A stretch of 10,763 nt of DNA from CAZBQG01 sp964493945 (GCA_964493945.1 CAZBQG010000153.1:1-10763); one strand, 5' to 3'; shown: positions 1 to 7,024, counted from the first letter of the stretch. Numbers and translations: made by a program. The notes: a model not told the origin generated them from the letters alone.

Positions 1-1
1 C

Positions 2-319
2 GGCCCCGGCGCCGTCATCGTCCGCGAGACGCCGGCGCTCTTGGGCGAGGGCGACGTCAAGGGCCTGGTGCGCGACCTGGCGGAAGAGCTGGCCGAATTC
101 GGCGAGGGCGTGGCGCTCAAGGAAAGATTGTCCGAAGTCTGTTCCTCCATGGCCTGCCATGGCAGCGTCCGCGCCGGGCGGCAACTGAACGGTGCGGAAA
201 TGAACGCGCTTCTGCGCCAGATGGAAGCCACACCCCATTCCGGTCAATGCAGCCACGGACGGCCCACCTATGTGTCGCTCAACCTGGCCGATATCGAAAA
301 GCTGTTCGGGCGGCGCTGA
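2..319 (+). CDS. mutL: DNA mismatch repair protein MutL, C-terminal fragment (5' truncated by window edge)
   Basis: The reading frame is open from the left edge and ends at TGA 317-319, giving the last 105 residues. MutL couples MutS mismatch recognition to downstream strand processing, and its C-terminal domain dimerises. Two hallmark MutL C-terminal motifs are visible: ACHGSVRAGR near residue 53, followed by an EMNALLRQME helix, and SGQCSHGRPTY, the CPHGRP-type motif associated with metal binding in the MutL/PMS2 C-terminal domain. The tail DIEKLFGRR is typical of alphaproteobacterial MutL. The ATPase domain and the start lie outside the window. The gene is probably housekeeping and not functionally tied to the catabolic genes to its right. 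Family assignment is very secure. Confidence 0.95.
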   Translation, partial: GPGAVIVRETPALLGEGDVKGLVRDLAEELAEFGEGVALKERLSEVCSSMACHGSVRAGRQLNGAEMNALLRQMEATPHSGQCSHGRPTYVSLNLADIEKLFGRR

Positions 320-382
320 GCCATAATGTTTGATCAATTAAAGAGTTTGAACGAACGCCCTTAGCCATTTCCCGCATACACG

Positions 383-1159
383 GTGGATGTTCTTTGGACC
401 GATCCACATATATCCCAGCGCATGTTGGAATTTCATCTAGATGAAGAGAACGATATGGCGTCTCGAAAGGCGGCCTCCATCCGTGGGATCGTTAGCTGGA
501 TGGACCGCAGGCTCGGGTTGGAAGGGAAAGCCGTCTGTGGTCTGGGTTGCGGGCCCGGATTATATGCCAATCTGATGGTCGGGCTGGGCGCGCAAGTAAC
601 CGGAATTGATTTTTCAGCCCGCTCTATTGAATATGCCCGGCAGGCGGCGAAGCAATCGGGGCGGGCCCTGACCTTTGAGAAAAAGGATTATCTGAAAGAC
701 GATCTGCCGGCGGAGCAGAATCTCGTCTGTCTGATTTATGGCGATCTCTGCGCCCTGTCACCTGAACAACGAAAGCTGCTCTGTGGCAAAATTCATGCTT
801 CCTTGAAACCCGGCGATTATTTTGTCCTGGATGTTTTTTCCCATACCCAATTTGCCCAAAGGGAGGAACAGGCCAGCTATGAGCGCCGCCTCATGGATGG
901 GTTCTGGGCGGCGGGGGATTATTTTGGTTTTTTGACAACTTTGCTTTACGCAGAGCAAAAATTCGCCCTGGACCATTATCTGATCGCCGAGCCCAACCGG
1001 ACCCGGGAGATTTTCAATTGGCTGCAATATTTTAAGCCTGAAAGCGTAGCAGCCGAATTGACCGATAATGGATTCAAAGTGGAACAGGCTGTGGATATCC
1101 TGAGCGGCGAGCCCGTCGGCCCCGAACCCGGTGAGTTTGCGGTCATTACCCGGCGCTAG
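383..1159 (+). CDS. class I SAM-dependent methyltransferase
   Basis: A 258-residue protein with a Rossmann-type methyltransferase fold. Motif I is LGCGPG at residues 54-59 and the ribose-binding acidic residue at the end of beta 2 is Asp76 (GIDFS). The segment LKPGDYFVLDVFSH (about 141-154) matches the post-motif III strand of small-molecule methyltransferases. The N-terminus (WTDPHISQRMLEFHL, then ASRK) resembles a common uncharacterised bacterial methyltransferase group in which a DPxISxxML stretch precedes the fold. The start is inferred to be GTG 383: an in-frame stop lies at 362-364, and the conserved N-terminal stretch begins right after it. No clear ribosome binding site precedes it, and ATG 422 is the alternative. 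The substrate cannot be read from sequence. Its stop codon interlocks with that of the convergent hydrolase. Confidence 0.88.
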   Translation: MDVLWTDPHISQRMLEFHLDEENDMASRKAASIRGIVSWMDRRLGLEGKAVCGLGCGPGLYANLMVGLGAQVTGIDFSARSIEYARQAAKQSGRALTFEKKDYLKDDLPAEQNLVCLIYGDLCALSPEQRKLLCGKIHASLKPGDYFVLDVFSHTQFAQREEQASYERRLMDGFWAAGDYFGFLTTLLYAEQKFALDHYLIAEPNRTREIFNWLQYFKPESVAAELTDNGFKVEQAVDILSGEPVGPEPGEFAVITRR

Positions 1160-2040
1160 CCCACCAGGAAACCTCTGGCCAGCTCCAGCACCTGATCCAG
1201 TTGGTCGTGGTGGACCCAATGGCCGGCATCCTGGATGATTTCGCAGCGCACATTCTTGAAATTATCCGCCGCCCCCGATTCTTCGGGACCCAACGCCCAA
1301 CTGTCGGCGCCCCGCACCAGCAGAACTGGGCAGATGATTTGCCTCCATAAATCAGGCCCGTCCGGCGGGTTCAGGCCTGACGGCACCAGGAAGCGCCCAT
1401 AAAAACAGGGATCGAACTTCCAGCAATAGCTGCCGTCCTCGTTGCGGTTAACGCCGTGGATGGTCAAATGCCGTGCCTGTTCGGGCGACAGATGGGCGTT
1501 GGCATCTGACATGCGCCCAATCGCCGCATCCATGTCGGGATAGCGGCGCAAGGGGCGTTCGGCGAAATCTCGCATGCGTTCGATCCAGATACGGTAGCGT
1601 TCGTGTTTGGGGGCATCCTCGCCTTTCTGCTTGGGACCTCGCCCGCCGAACCCTTCGATGGCCATGATGCGGGTGACTTTTTCTGGGTAAATGCCACTGT
1701 ACCGAAGACTGATGATGCTGCCCATGGAATGGCTAAGGATGCTCACCGGGGCGAGCCCAGCGGTGTTGATCAGCTTGGCCAAGTCGCAGACAAATTCATC
1801 TGTGACGTAATTGCCGGCATCATTCCATTGAGAATCGCCATGGCCCCGCATATCCACGGCGATGATGTGAAAATCCCGGCAGAGCTCCTGGGCGACCCAG
1901 TCCCAGCTTCGGGCATGGTCCCGCCCACCATGGACCAAAAGCAAAGGGGGCGCGTCTTCGTTGCCCCAATCCACATAATGCAGACGCAGGCGTTGGGACA
2001 TATAGGTATGAGAAATTGGGCTGGGCAGGATTTCAGTCAT
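1156..2040 (-). CDS. alpha/beta hydrolase fold protein
   Basis: A 294-residue alpha/beta hydrolase of the MhpC/haloperoxidase-like superfamily. The oxyanion-hole motif LVHGG is at 35-39. The nucleophile elbow SHSMGS puts Ser at 105, the acid is probably Asp246 (VRGADSW) and the catalytic His is His274 (DAGHWVHHDQ). VDMRGHGDS at 62-70 is the strand 4 signature. The family cleaves esters, lactones or C-C bonds of ring-fission products. The open frame extends upstream to 2148, but ATG 2040 is preferred: it gives a normal family N-terminus and has GGGGGA upstream. The 36 extra residues look like untranslated leader. It is divergent from the flavin oxidoreductase gene and could share its control region. 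The exact substrate is unknown; an ester or lactone hydrolase role in the neighbouring pathway is inference. Confidence 0.9.
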   Translation of the reverse strand: MTEILPSPISHTYMSQRLRLHYVDWGNEDAPPLLLVHGGRDHARSWDWVAQELCRDFHIIAVDMRGHGDSQWNDAGNYVTDEFVCDLAKLINTAGLAPVSILSHSMGSIISLRYSGIYPEKVTRIMAIEGFGGRGPKQKGEDAPKHERYRIWIERMRDFAERPLRRYPDMDAAIGRMSDANAHLSPEQARHLTIHGVNRNEDGSYCWKFDPCFYGRFLVPSGLNPPDGPDLWRQIICPVLLVRGADSWALGPEESGAADNFKNVRCEIIQDAGHWVHHDQLDQVLELARGFLVG

Positions 2041-2160
2041 GATACTTTTTAAGTCCCCCGGGCGTTGCTGACCAGAACGAAAATTCCTTTCCGCCCGGCC
2101 GGGAATGGGGCTAGTTTCCCTGGCACTGGGTAATAGGGGAAAAACCAAGGGGGGGAATGG
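2041..2160. promoter_or_regulatory. divergent intergenic control region
   Basis: This 120-bp gap separates divergent starts and must hold the promoter or promoters of the hydrolase (leftward) and of the oxidoreductase-amidohydrolase operon (rightward). For the rightward gene a purine-rich Shine-Dalgarno run (AAGGGGGGG, 2147-2155) sits five bases before ATG 2161. For the leftward gene GGGGGA lies about 13 bases before its ATG. No convincing -35/-10 pair or operator palindrome was found by eye. Confidence 0.45.
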
Positions 2161-3324
2161 ATGAGCGCGCCGTTGCTTTTCACGCCGATCGGACTTCGCG
2201 ACGTCACCTTGAAAAACCGGGTGGTGGTCTCACCCATGCTGCAATACAGGGCCGTCGAAGGCCACGGCAATGATTGGCATCTGGTCAATGCGGGGCGCTT
2301 CGTCATGGGCGGTGCTGGCCTGGTGATGATCGAATCGACCAAGGTCGAGCGGCGCGGCAGGGGAACCACGGGCGATCTGGGCATCTGGAATGATGCCCAT
2401 ATCCCGGACCATGCCCGTCTGGTGGATTTCATCCGGGAAAATGGTGCCGTTTCCGGCCTGCAAATCAGCCATTCGGGGCGCAAGGCACGCAGAACCCTTC
2501 CCTGGGAAGGCGGCCAACCCCTGGAGCCGGCGGACGGCCTTCCGTCATTCGATGATTGGGAACTGGTGGCGCCCAGTGCAATCCCTCATTCGGACAAGGA
2601 CCCCACGCCCAGGGCCTTAAGCACCGCTGAAGTCCAGAGCATGATCGACATCTGGGGACAGGCCGCCCGGCGAGCCCATGAGGCGGGCTATGATATTTTG
2701 GAAATACATGGCGGCCATGGATATTTGATCCATCAGTTTCTGTCGCCGGTGGCCAATCTGCGCAACGACCAATATGGCGGATCGGAGGAAGGGCGCATGC
2801 GCTTCACCCTTGAGTTGGTGGAAGCCGTCCGCGCCAACTGGCCCGAGGACAAACCTTTGTTCTTGCGTCTCTCCATCGAAGACGATGCGGGATGGGGACC
2901 GGACCAGAATGTGGCCCTGGCCCGCCTGGTCAAACCTTTGGGCGTGGATGTAATCGATTGCAGCGCCGGCGGTATCGCCGGGGGCTCTATCGAACAGATG
3001 GCGCCCAGTTACGGCTATCAGGTGCCCTACTCCCAGCGTCTGCGCCAGGACAGCGATATCATGACCATGGCCGTCGGGCTCATCGTCCATGCCGATCAGG
3101 CCGAGGAGATATTGCAGCGGGGTCAGGCCGACCTGATCGCCATCGGGCGGGAGTTGCTATACAATCCCAACTGGCCCATGGATGCGGCACAAAAACTGGG
3201 GATCGATGATGATTTCGCCGCCCTCGGCGGTTTCTTCGCCCATTGGCTGGGCAAGCGGGCGGCCAGAATGAAAGACGTTACCCTGTCCACTTTTCAAAAC
3301 GGCATCAAGGATAAGCAATCATGA
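2161..3324 (+). CDS. NADH:flavin oxidoreductase, Old Yellow Enzyme family (YqjM-like)
   Basis: A 387-residue FMN-dependent TIM-barrel oxidoreductase. Family marks in order: TPIGLRDVTLKNRVVVSPM (8-26); WHLVNAGRFVMGGAGLV (39-55); GDLGIWNDAHI (71-81); the FMN-contacting Gln101 in LQISHSGRKA; the substrate-anion-binding pair His183 and His186 with Tyr188 in HGGHGYLIHQFLSP; RNDQYGGS (201-208); and the phosphate-binding C-terminal part AIGRELLYNPNW (327-338). Members reduce activated C=C bonds with NAD(P)H. The YqjM-type active-site Cys (SPMCxYS) is Leu27 here (SPMLQYR), which may change flavin potential or substrate range. A strong ribosome binding site precedes ATG 2161. Its stop overlaps the next start (ATGA, 3321-3324), so the two genes are translationally coupled. 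Family is certain; the natural substrate, presumably an unsaturated intermediate, is not known. Confidence 0.93.
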   Translation: MSAPLLFTPIGLRDVTLKNRVVVSPMLQYRAVEGHGNDWHLVNAGRFVMGGAGLVMIESTKVERRGRGTTGDLGIWNDAHIPDHARLVDFIRENGAVSGLQISHSGRKARRTLPWEGGQPLEPADGLPSFDDWELVAPSAIPHSDKDPTPRALSTAEVQSMIDIWGQAARRAHEAGYDILEIHGGHGYLIHQFLSPVANLRNDQYGGSEEGRMRFTLELVEAVRANWPEDKPLFLRLSIEDDAGWGPDQNVALARLVKPLGVDVIDCSAGGIAGGSIEQMAPSYGYQVPYSQRLRQDSDIMTMAVGLIVHADQAEEILQRGQADLIAIGRELLYNPNWPMDAAQKLGIDDDFAALGGFFAHWLGKRAARMKDVTLSTFQNGIKDKQS

Positions 3325-4274
3325 AAATCGACGTCTATACCCATTGGTGGCCCCGCAAGGCGGCCCAGGAAATGCAAAAAAGAGCCAAATCAAACGCGGC
3401 CCAGGGATCGGTTGACTATCTTGGGCGCCGGGAATCGCGCACCGCCGTCAATGACCTGGATTTGCGCTTCCGCTTCATGGACCGCCACCCGAATATCCTT
3501 CATGTGCTGACCATTTCCAACCCGCCCGTCGAGGTCTTTCTGGGGCCCAAGGACGCCAACGAGATTTCCAGGATGGCCAATGACGAATTGGCCGAACTGG
3601 TCATCAATTATCCGGACCGCTTCATCGGCGGGGTGGCCATCCTGCCCATGAACGATATGGATCTGGCCCTGACCGAATGCGACCGGGCGATCCAGGAGCT
3701 CAGTTTGAAAGGCATCCGGCTTTACACCAACATCATGGGCGAGAAGCTGAATTCAGAACGGCTCAGGCCCCTCTACGCCAAGATGGCCGAATATGATCTG
3801 CCCATCTGGATCCACCCGACCGAGCCCCAGCATCAGCATGTGGGAGAGGAAAACCTGCTGGGCTGGGAATATGAGACCTCGATGGCGATGATCGACATCG
3901 CGTCCAGCTGGGTGTTCAACGAATTTCCCGACCTCAAATTCATCACCCATCATCTGGGCGCCATGATCCCCACCTTCGAGCAGCGCATCCGCTGGCTGGC
4001 ACCGGAACGCAAGACCCATGGCAATCTGAAAAAATTCTATAACGATACGGCGCTCTACGGGAACGTGGCGGCGATGATGTGCGGCTATGCCTTTTTCGGC
4101 GCGGATCATATCCTGTTCGGCACGGATGTGCCCTTGGGGGCGAAGCGCATTCCCAATTCGGCGGGCTTCATGGAATGGACGCTACGCGCCGTCGAGGCCA
4201 TGGATATTCCCGATGCGGAAAAGGAAAAGATTTTCCTGGAGAACGCGGTGGAGATGCTCAATCTGGCGGTTTAG
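3321..4274 (+). CDS. amidohydrolase_2 / ACMSD-like metal-dependent hydrolase or decarboxylase
   Basis: A 317-residue TIM-barrel protein of the amidohydrolase_2 group, which includes ACMSD, gamma-resorcylate decarboxylase and 4-oxalomesaconate hydratase-type enzymes. Visible features: N-terminal metal motif region MKIDVYTHWWP; GVAILPMNDMDLALTE (104-119); KGIRLYTN (130-137); IWIHPTEP with metal ligand His165; ITHHLGAMIP with His210/211; and LFGTDVPLG with Asp269. The usual N-terminal HxH is YxH here (Tyr6, His8), so one canonical metal ligand is replaced. The GFMEWTLRAVEAM and ENAVEMLNL tail is normal for the family. It overlaps the oxidoreductase by four bases, so the two should be co-expressed. 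Likely role: a non-oxidative decarboxylation or hydrolysis step, on the basis of family. The substrate is unknown. Confidence 0.9.
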   Translation: MKIDVYTHWWPRKAAQEMQKRAKSNAAQGSVDYLGRRESRTAVNDLDLRFRFMDRHPNILHVLTISNPPVEVFLGPKDANEISRMANDELAELVINYPDRFIGGVAILPMNDMDLALTECDRAIQELSLKGIRLYTNIMGEKLNSERLRPLYAKMAEYDLPIWIHPTEPQHQHVGEENLLGWEYETSMAMIDIASSWVFNEFPDLKFITHHLGAMIPTFEQRIRWLAPERKTHGNLKKFYNDTALYGNVAAMMCGYAFFGADHILFGTDVPLGAKRIPNSAGFMEWTLRAVEAMDIPDAEKEKIFLENAVEMLNLAV

Positions 4275-4515
4275 AGGGGCCAACCTTTGACGGGGGTCCC
4301 GCCCCGACGGCACCCTTGATAAAATGAATCCAGCCGCCGGCGTAACATGGCAAAAATATTTTCCCTATGCTAGCTGCAGCGTGCCCGGCATAGACATCGC
4401 GCTCAGGCAAGGCGTAGCCATGATCCACGCCTTTATGTGGGCGAGGACAATAATCAATGCCAACCGGCTCCATGACCTGGATGATGCGGGCACGAAAGTC
4501 CAATCCCGCCCTCAA
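4271..4515 (-). pseudogene. decayed C-terminal remnant of a dienelactone hydrolase
   Basis: On the minus strand this stretch encodes LDFRARIIQVMEP, then VDHGYALPERDVY, closely matching PELCSRIAEVMEA and ADHGYALPERDVY of the intact dienelactone hydrolase at 5350-6225. The match includes the His of the catalytic triad. DNA similarity is visible too: 4395-4440 aligns with 5573-5618 with few mismatches. After the DVY motif the match moves to another frame, which reads ENIFAMLRRRLDSF and resembles the family's usual C-terminus. That frame stops at 4271-4273, overlapping the end of the convergent amidohydrolase gene. The N-terminal three quarters, with the nucleophile Cys, are missing, and the frame upstream of the match is closed by a stop. 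This is a truncated, frameshifted relic of a second copy, not a working gene. Confidence 0.8.
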
Positions 4516-5046
4516 TCAACGCTTCGAAGGCGATCAATATTGAGCCCTGAGCGTTAGGGGGCAGGACTGGATAAAGAAGGAGAGGAGGTGAAGAGCCAGG
4601 CTGGAGCCTTTTCTTTCTTCCTCTCGCAGGCAAACAGGATATCGCTATCCACCGCTTATTCTGCTGTTTTTGTCGATAGCATCATATCTGGCTGGTTGGT
4701 CAAGGGTGGGATTTACAAATTATGCATAATTCGGAACAGAACACGCGCGTGGCGCGGCCTATCCAAGCGCATTGATTTCTCGATCTGCTTTGGCAATTGC
4801 AATGATTTATATGTGTTATATTTAAGATATTTATACTTATATTAGAAAAAAATTTTCGATAAGATTGCATATGGCTAATGAGGACATATAAAATAAAACT
4901 ATTCATTGGATGTTTGGTTACATTGGCATTCTTAATCCCACCAGCCCCAGAAACCATCGTTCCAATGGACCACAGGCCGGTCATGCACTAACATTCAACC
5001 TGGACCACTCAATGGGGGCCGACCAGGGGGTCTGGCAATTTACTTA
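4516..5046. other. gene-poor, AT-rich intergenic stretch
   Basis: No protein family is recognisable on either strand. Open frames of 85 and 94 codons exist (4588-4845 plus, 4700-4984 minus), but they overlap each other, lack good ribosome binding sites and have composition like noncoding AT-rich DNA. GC falls clearly below that of the flanking genes, most strongly at 4790-4910. The stretch lies between a decayed gene and a gene with a disrupted 3' end, consistent with a former insertion or rearrangement site. No transposase, inverted repeat ends or tRNA was seen. Confidence 0.6.
4718..4731. repeat. perfect 14-bp palindrome AATTATGCATAATT
   Basis: The 14 bases equal their own reverse complement, and symmetry ends exactly at these borders. 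It sits in the AT-rich gene-poor stretch. A palindrome of this size could be a dimeric regulator's operator, but no nearby promoter or gene makes that specific, and AT-rich DNA yields such sites by chance. Confidence 0.5.
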
Positions 5047-5061
5047 ATGACAGGGACCAGG

Positions 5062-5241
5062 ATGCATCGGATATTCGCGAGTCTCGCCGTACTGGGATTG
5101 TCATTGAATCTATTTTTGGGCGCGATGTGGGGTGCGGTGTTGAGGGTGGAGGCTCAAGATAGCGCAGCGGCGATAAGTGCAGTGGGGCGCTTAGAAAAGA
5201 TGAAAAATCAAATAGAATTTGGAGTTAACGAACATAGGTAA
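5062..5241 (+). CDS. doubtful small protein with a signal-peptide-like N-terminus
   Basis: A 59-codon frame from ATG 5062, preceded by AGGG about eight bases upstream; an in-frame ATG at 5047 is possible. The predicted product begins MHRIFASLAVLGLSLNLFLG, a short basic start followed by a hydrophobic core. A cleavage-like VEAQ then precedes a short polar tail ending KMKNQIEFGVNEHR. That pattern would suit a small exported or membrane protein. Against it, the region is gene-poor, no family is recognised and the frame is short. It may be a chance ORF. Confidence 0.25.
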   Translation: MHRIFASLAVLGLSLNLFLGAMWGAVLRVEAQDSAAAISAVGRLEKMKNQIEFGVNEHR

Positions 5242-5349
5242 AGTGCTGGGCCTTCCACCGAAATCAATCTTTACAAGGCCAACTTTCAGTGACTCATCTG
5301 CCAAAGAATAACGATTCCTGATCACCTCAGCTAGCGAGGGGCCAGGTCT

Positions 5350-6225
5350 TTAATTGGTACAATATCGCGCCTGGCCTAGCCTAACCAAATATTGCCAAAC
5401 AGTATTTTTTGGGGAGAAAGGGAAAGAAGAGCCTTTTTCATTCTTTTGGAGAGCCAGCCCCCCGGTATTCCTCACGAGATGTGAGAGGTAAAAAGGCACC
5501 CGCCTAACCCGGCAATCGCCGGCGGAACATTGAAAAAAAAACTCCCAATCCCGTTCCGCCGCCTTTGGGTCATACACATCGCGCTCCGGCAGCGCATATC
5601 CATGATCCGCCTCTTCATGCAGGCAATGGCCATATTCCAAATCTGCCGCCTCCATGACCTCTGCGATCCGGCTGCACAGTTCCGGGGCGGCGAAGGGGTC
5701 TTTTCCGGCGTATCCGAAATAAAATTCGCCACTCATCTCTGGGATCAGAAGATGGGGCGAATTCTCCTCCTCCATCACCAGCCTGGCACCATGCAAGCTA
5801 GCCGAGGCAAGCAGCCGGTCCCCGTGATGGCCGGCGGCGAACATGGCCAGGCGTCCCCCCATGCAAAATCCGATTACGCCGGCGGGGTCCGGGCGGGCCG
5901 GCTCATCCAGGCCAGTGAATTCCAGCATGGCGCCCGTATCCATTGCCACGCCACGTTCGTTTACCCTGCGCCCGGCCTCAACGGCCAGCTCGAGCATGGC
6001 GGGATCCATGCGTTCGGCGGATAGATGAGTGCCTGTTTCGTCCCTGGTATCAAAGCAGAGCCCGCCGTCCCGGTAATACATGTCCGGCACTATGCAGTAA
6101 TAACCTTCCCTTCCCACCCGGCGGGCGATATCGAACAGCTCTTCGCGCAATCCCCAGATATCCATGAAAATAATCACCGCCGGGTGTGGCCCACCCTCAT
6201 CGGGATGGGAGATGAAGCATTCCAT
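5350..6225 (-). CDS. dienelactone hydrolase family protein with an aberrant C-terminal extension
   Basis: A 291-codon frame. The first ~230 residues are a clear dienelactone hydrolase (carboxymethylenebutenolidase-like): DIWGLREEL (22-30), PDMYYRDGG (47-55), nucleophile Cys121 in GFCMGG, acid Asp176 in YAGKDPF, and His208 in ADHGYALPERDVY. The family hydrolyses dienelactones and related substrates, typically downstream of aromatic ring cleavage. The body ends at AAERDWEFF, where the family normally finishes within about 10-15 residues. Here a further ~60 residues of unrelated sequence follow, beyond a T9 homopolymer on the coding strand. In another frame the DNA after the run reads SMFRRRLPG and stops at 5504, the expected ending, so a frameshift is likely. 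Catalytic residues are upstream, so activity may survive. AGGA lies eight bases before ATG. It follows the SDR gene by 55 bp, probably in one operon. Confidence 0.88.
   Translation of the reverse strand: MECFISHPDEGGPHPAVIIFMDIWGLREELFDIARRVGREGYYCIVPDMYYRDGGLCFDTRDETGTHLSAERMDPAMLELAVEAGRRVNERGVAMDTGAMLEFTGLDEPARPDPAGVIGFCMGGRLAMFAAGHHGDRLLASASLHGARLVMEEENSPHLLIPEMSGEFYFGYAGKDPFAAPELCSRIAEVMEAADLEYGHCLHEEADHGYALPERDVYDPKAAERDWEFFFQCSAGDCRVRRVPFYLSHLVRNTGGLALQKNEKGSSFPFSPKNTVWQYLVRLGQARYCTN
5533..5541. other. nine-base A/T homopolymer, probable frameshift site in the dienelactone hydrolase gene
   Basis: A run of nine A on the plus strand is nine T in the gene's coding strand, encoding Phe-Phe-Phe. 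Adding one base or removing two restores a family-like ending (WEFF, SMFRRRLPG, stop at 5504-5506). As it stands, translation reads through to 5350. Runs of this length are prone to replication slippage, transcriptional slippage and sequencing indels. Confidence 0.7.
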
Positions 6226-6280
6226 CTAACCGTCCTGCGTGGGGATTTGGGCAATCCGCTCGGGCATTTCCCCGTCTCCC

Positions 6281-7024
6281 TCAGCCCCTGGAAATAAATG
6301 AGGGCTGATCCACGGTCAGAACGGTGAGGTCGAAGATATTGGCCATGCCCGGCAGGCTCACCATGTTCAGGATAATTTCCGCCACATCCGGGGGCCGCAG
6401 GCGGTAGCCGCCCGGCAGGCGTTCATGCATGCGTTCCGAGCCAAACCCGCCCAAGGTATCGGTGGCGCCCAGATGGATGATGGAAGCTGAAATATTATGT
6501 TCCCGCCCATCCAGGCATAGGGACCTGGTCAGCCCTTCCAGCCCCAGCTTGGTTGTCGTGTAAGAAGCGGAATTGGGCCGGGGCGTCTTGGCCGAAATGC
6601 TGCCGATATTGACGATGCGCCCAGTTTTTTGTGGGATCATGACGCGCATGGCCTCACGCGAACACAAAAACGGCCCGGTCAGATTGGTCGCCAGTACTTC
6701 TCCCCACTCCGCCAATGACAGATCGACGAACACCCGGTTGCCGCTGCCCGTGCCCGCATTATTGACCAGGATATCCACCCGGTCAAATGCTTCCACCGCC
6801 TTTTCAAACAGATTGATGACGTTTTCTTCACGGGTGACATCGGTTTGCACCGCGAGCGCCCTGCCGCCCCCATCGGTTATTTCCGCCTGGGCCCCTTCGA
6901 TGCGCTCGGCCCGCCGTCCGGCCAGCACGGTGGCCGCACCCGCCCCGGCCAGGGTCAAGGCGATATCCTTGCCCAGCCCGCCGCCGCCGGTGACGATGGC
7001 TACCTGTCCCTTCAACCCTGTCAT
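6281..7024 (-). CDS. short-chain dehydrogenase/reductase (SDR)
   Basis: A 247-residue classical SDR. The cofactor loop is TGGGGLGKD at 12-20, NNAG is at 88-91 and structural Asn is Asn114. The catalytic set is Ser142, Tyr155 and Lys159 (GSIS, then SYTTTK). Strand beta 2 ends AGRRAE with Arg37 and Arg38 and no acidic residue, which suggests NADP(H) preference. The family interconverts alcohols and ketones. The C-terminus (DLTVLTVDQPSFISRG) matches an SDR subgroup with a DQPSF-type tail and not the usual GG ending. The ATG at 7024 has AAGGA about ten bases upstream. The gene is followed by the dienelactone hydrolase after 55 bp on the same strand, and is divergent from the UbiD gene across 116 bp. 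The substrate is unknown but is probably an intermediate of the same catabolic route. Confidence 0.93.
   Translation of the reverse strand: MTGLKGQVAIVTGGGGLGKDIALTLAGAGAATVLAGRRAERIEGAQAEITDGGGRALAVQTDVTREENVINLFEKAVEAFDRVDILVNNAGTGSGNRVFVDLSLAEWGEVLATNLTGPFLCSREAMRVMIPQKTGRIVNIGSISAKTPRPNSASYTTTKLGLEGLTRSLCLDGREHNISASIIHLGATDTLGGFGSERMHERLPGGYRLRPPDVAEIILNMVSLPGMANIFDLTVLTVDQPSFISRG

Noticed and set aside
1603..2052. 149-codon plus-strand open frame opposite the alpha/beta hydrolase
   Set aside because: It is the antisense shadow of a clearly conserved gene with a complete catalytic triad.
2049..2148. N-terminal 36-residue extension of the alpha/beta hydrolase
   Set aside because: The extension lacks family similarity, and the internal ATG at 2040 gives a standard N-terminus with a plausible ribosome binding site.
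4288..4306. GC-rich hairpin CGGGG/CCCCG after the amidohydrolase gene
   Set aside because: The stem is only five base pairs with no following T run, and it lies in the former coding sequence of the hydrolase relic.
4588..4984. Open frames of 85 codons (plus) and 94 codons (minus) in the AT-rich stretch
   Set aside because: They overlap each other, have no convincing ribosome binding site, no recognisable motifs and noncoding-like composition.
5249..5280. Inverted repeat GGCCTT...AAGGCC as a terminator
   Set aside because: The stem is six bases with a 20-base loop and no T run; it is compatible with chance.
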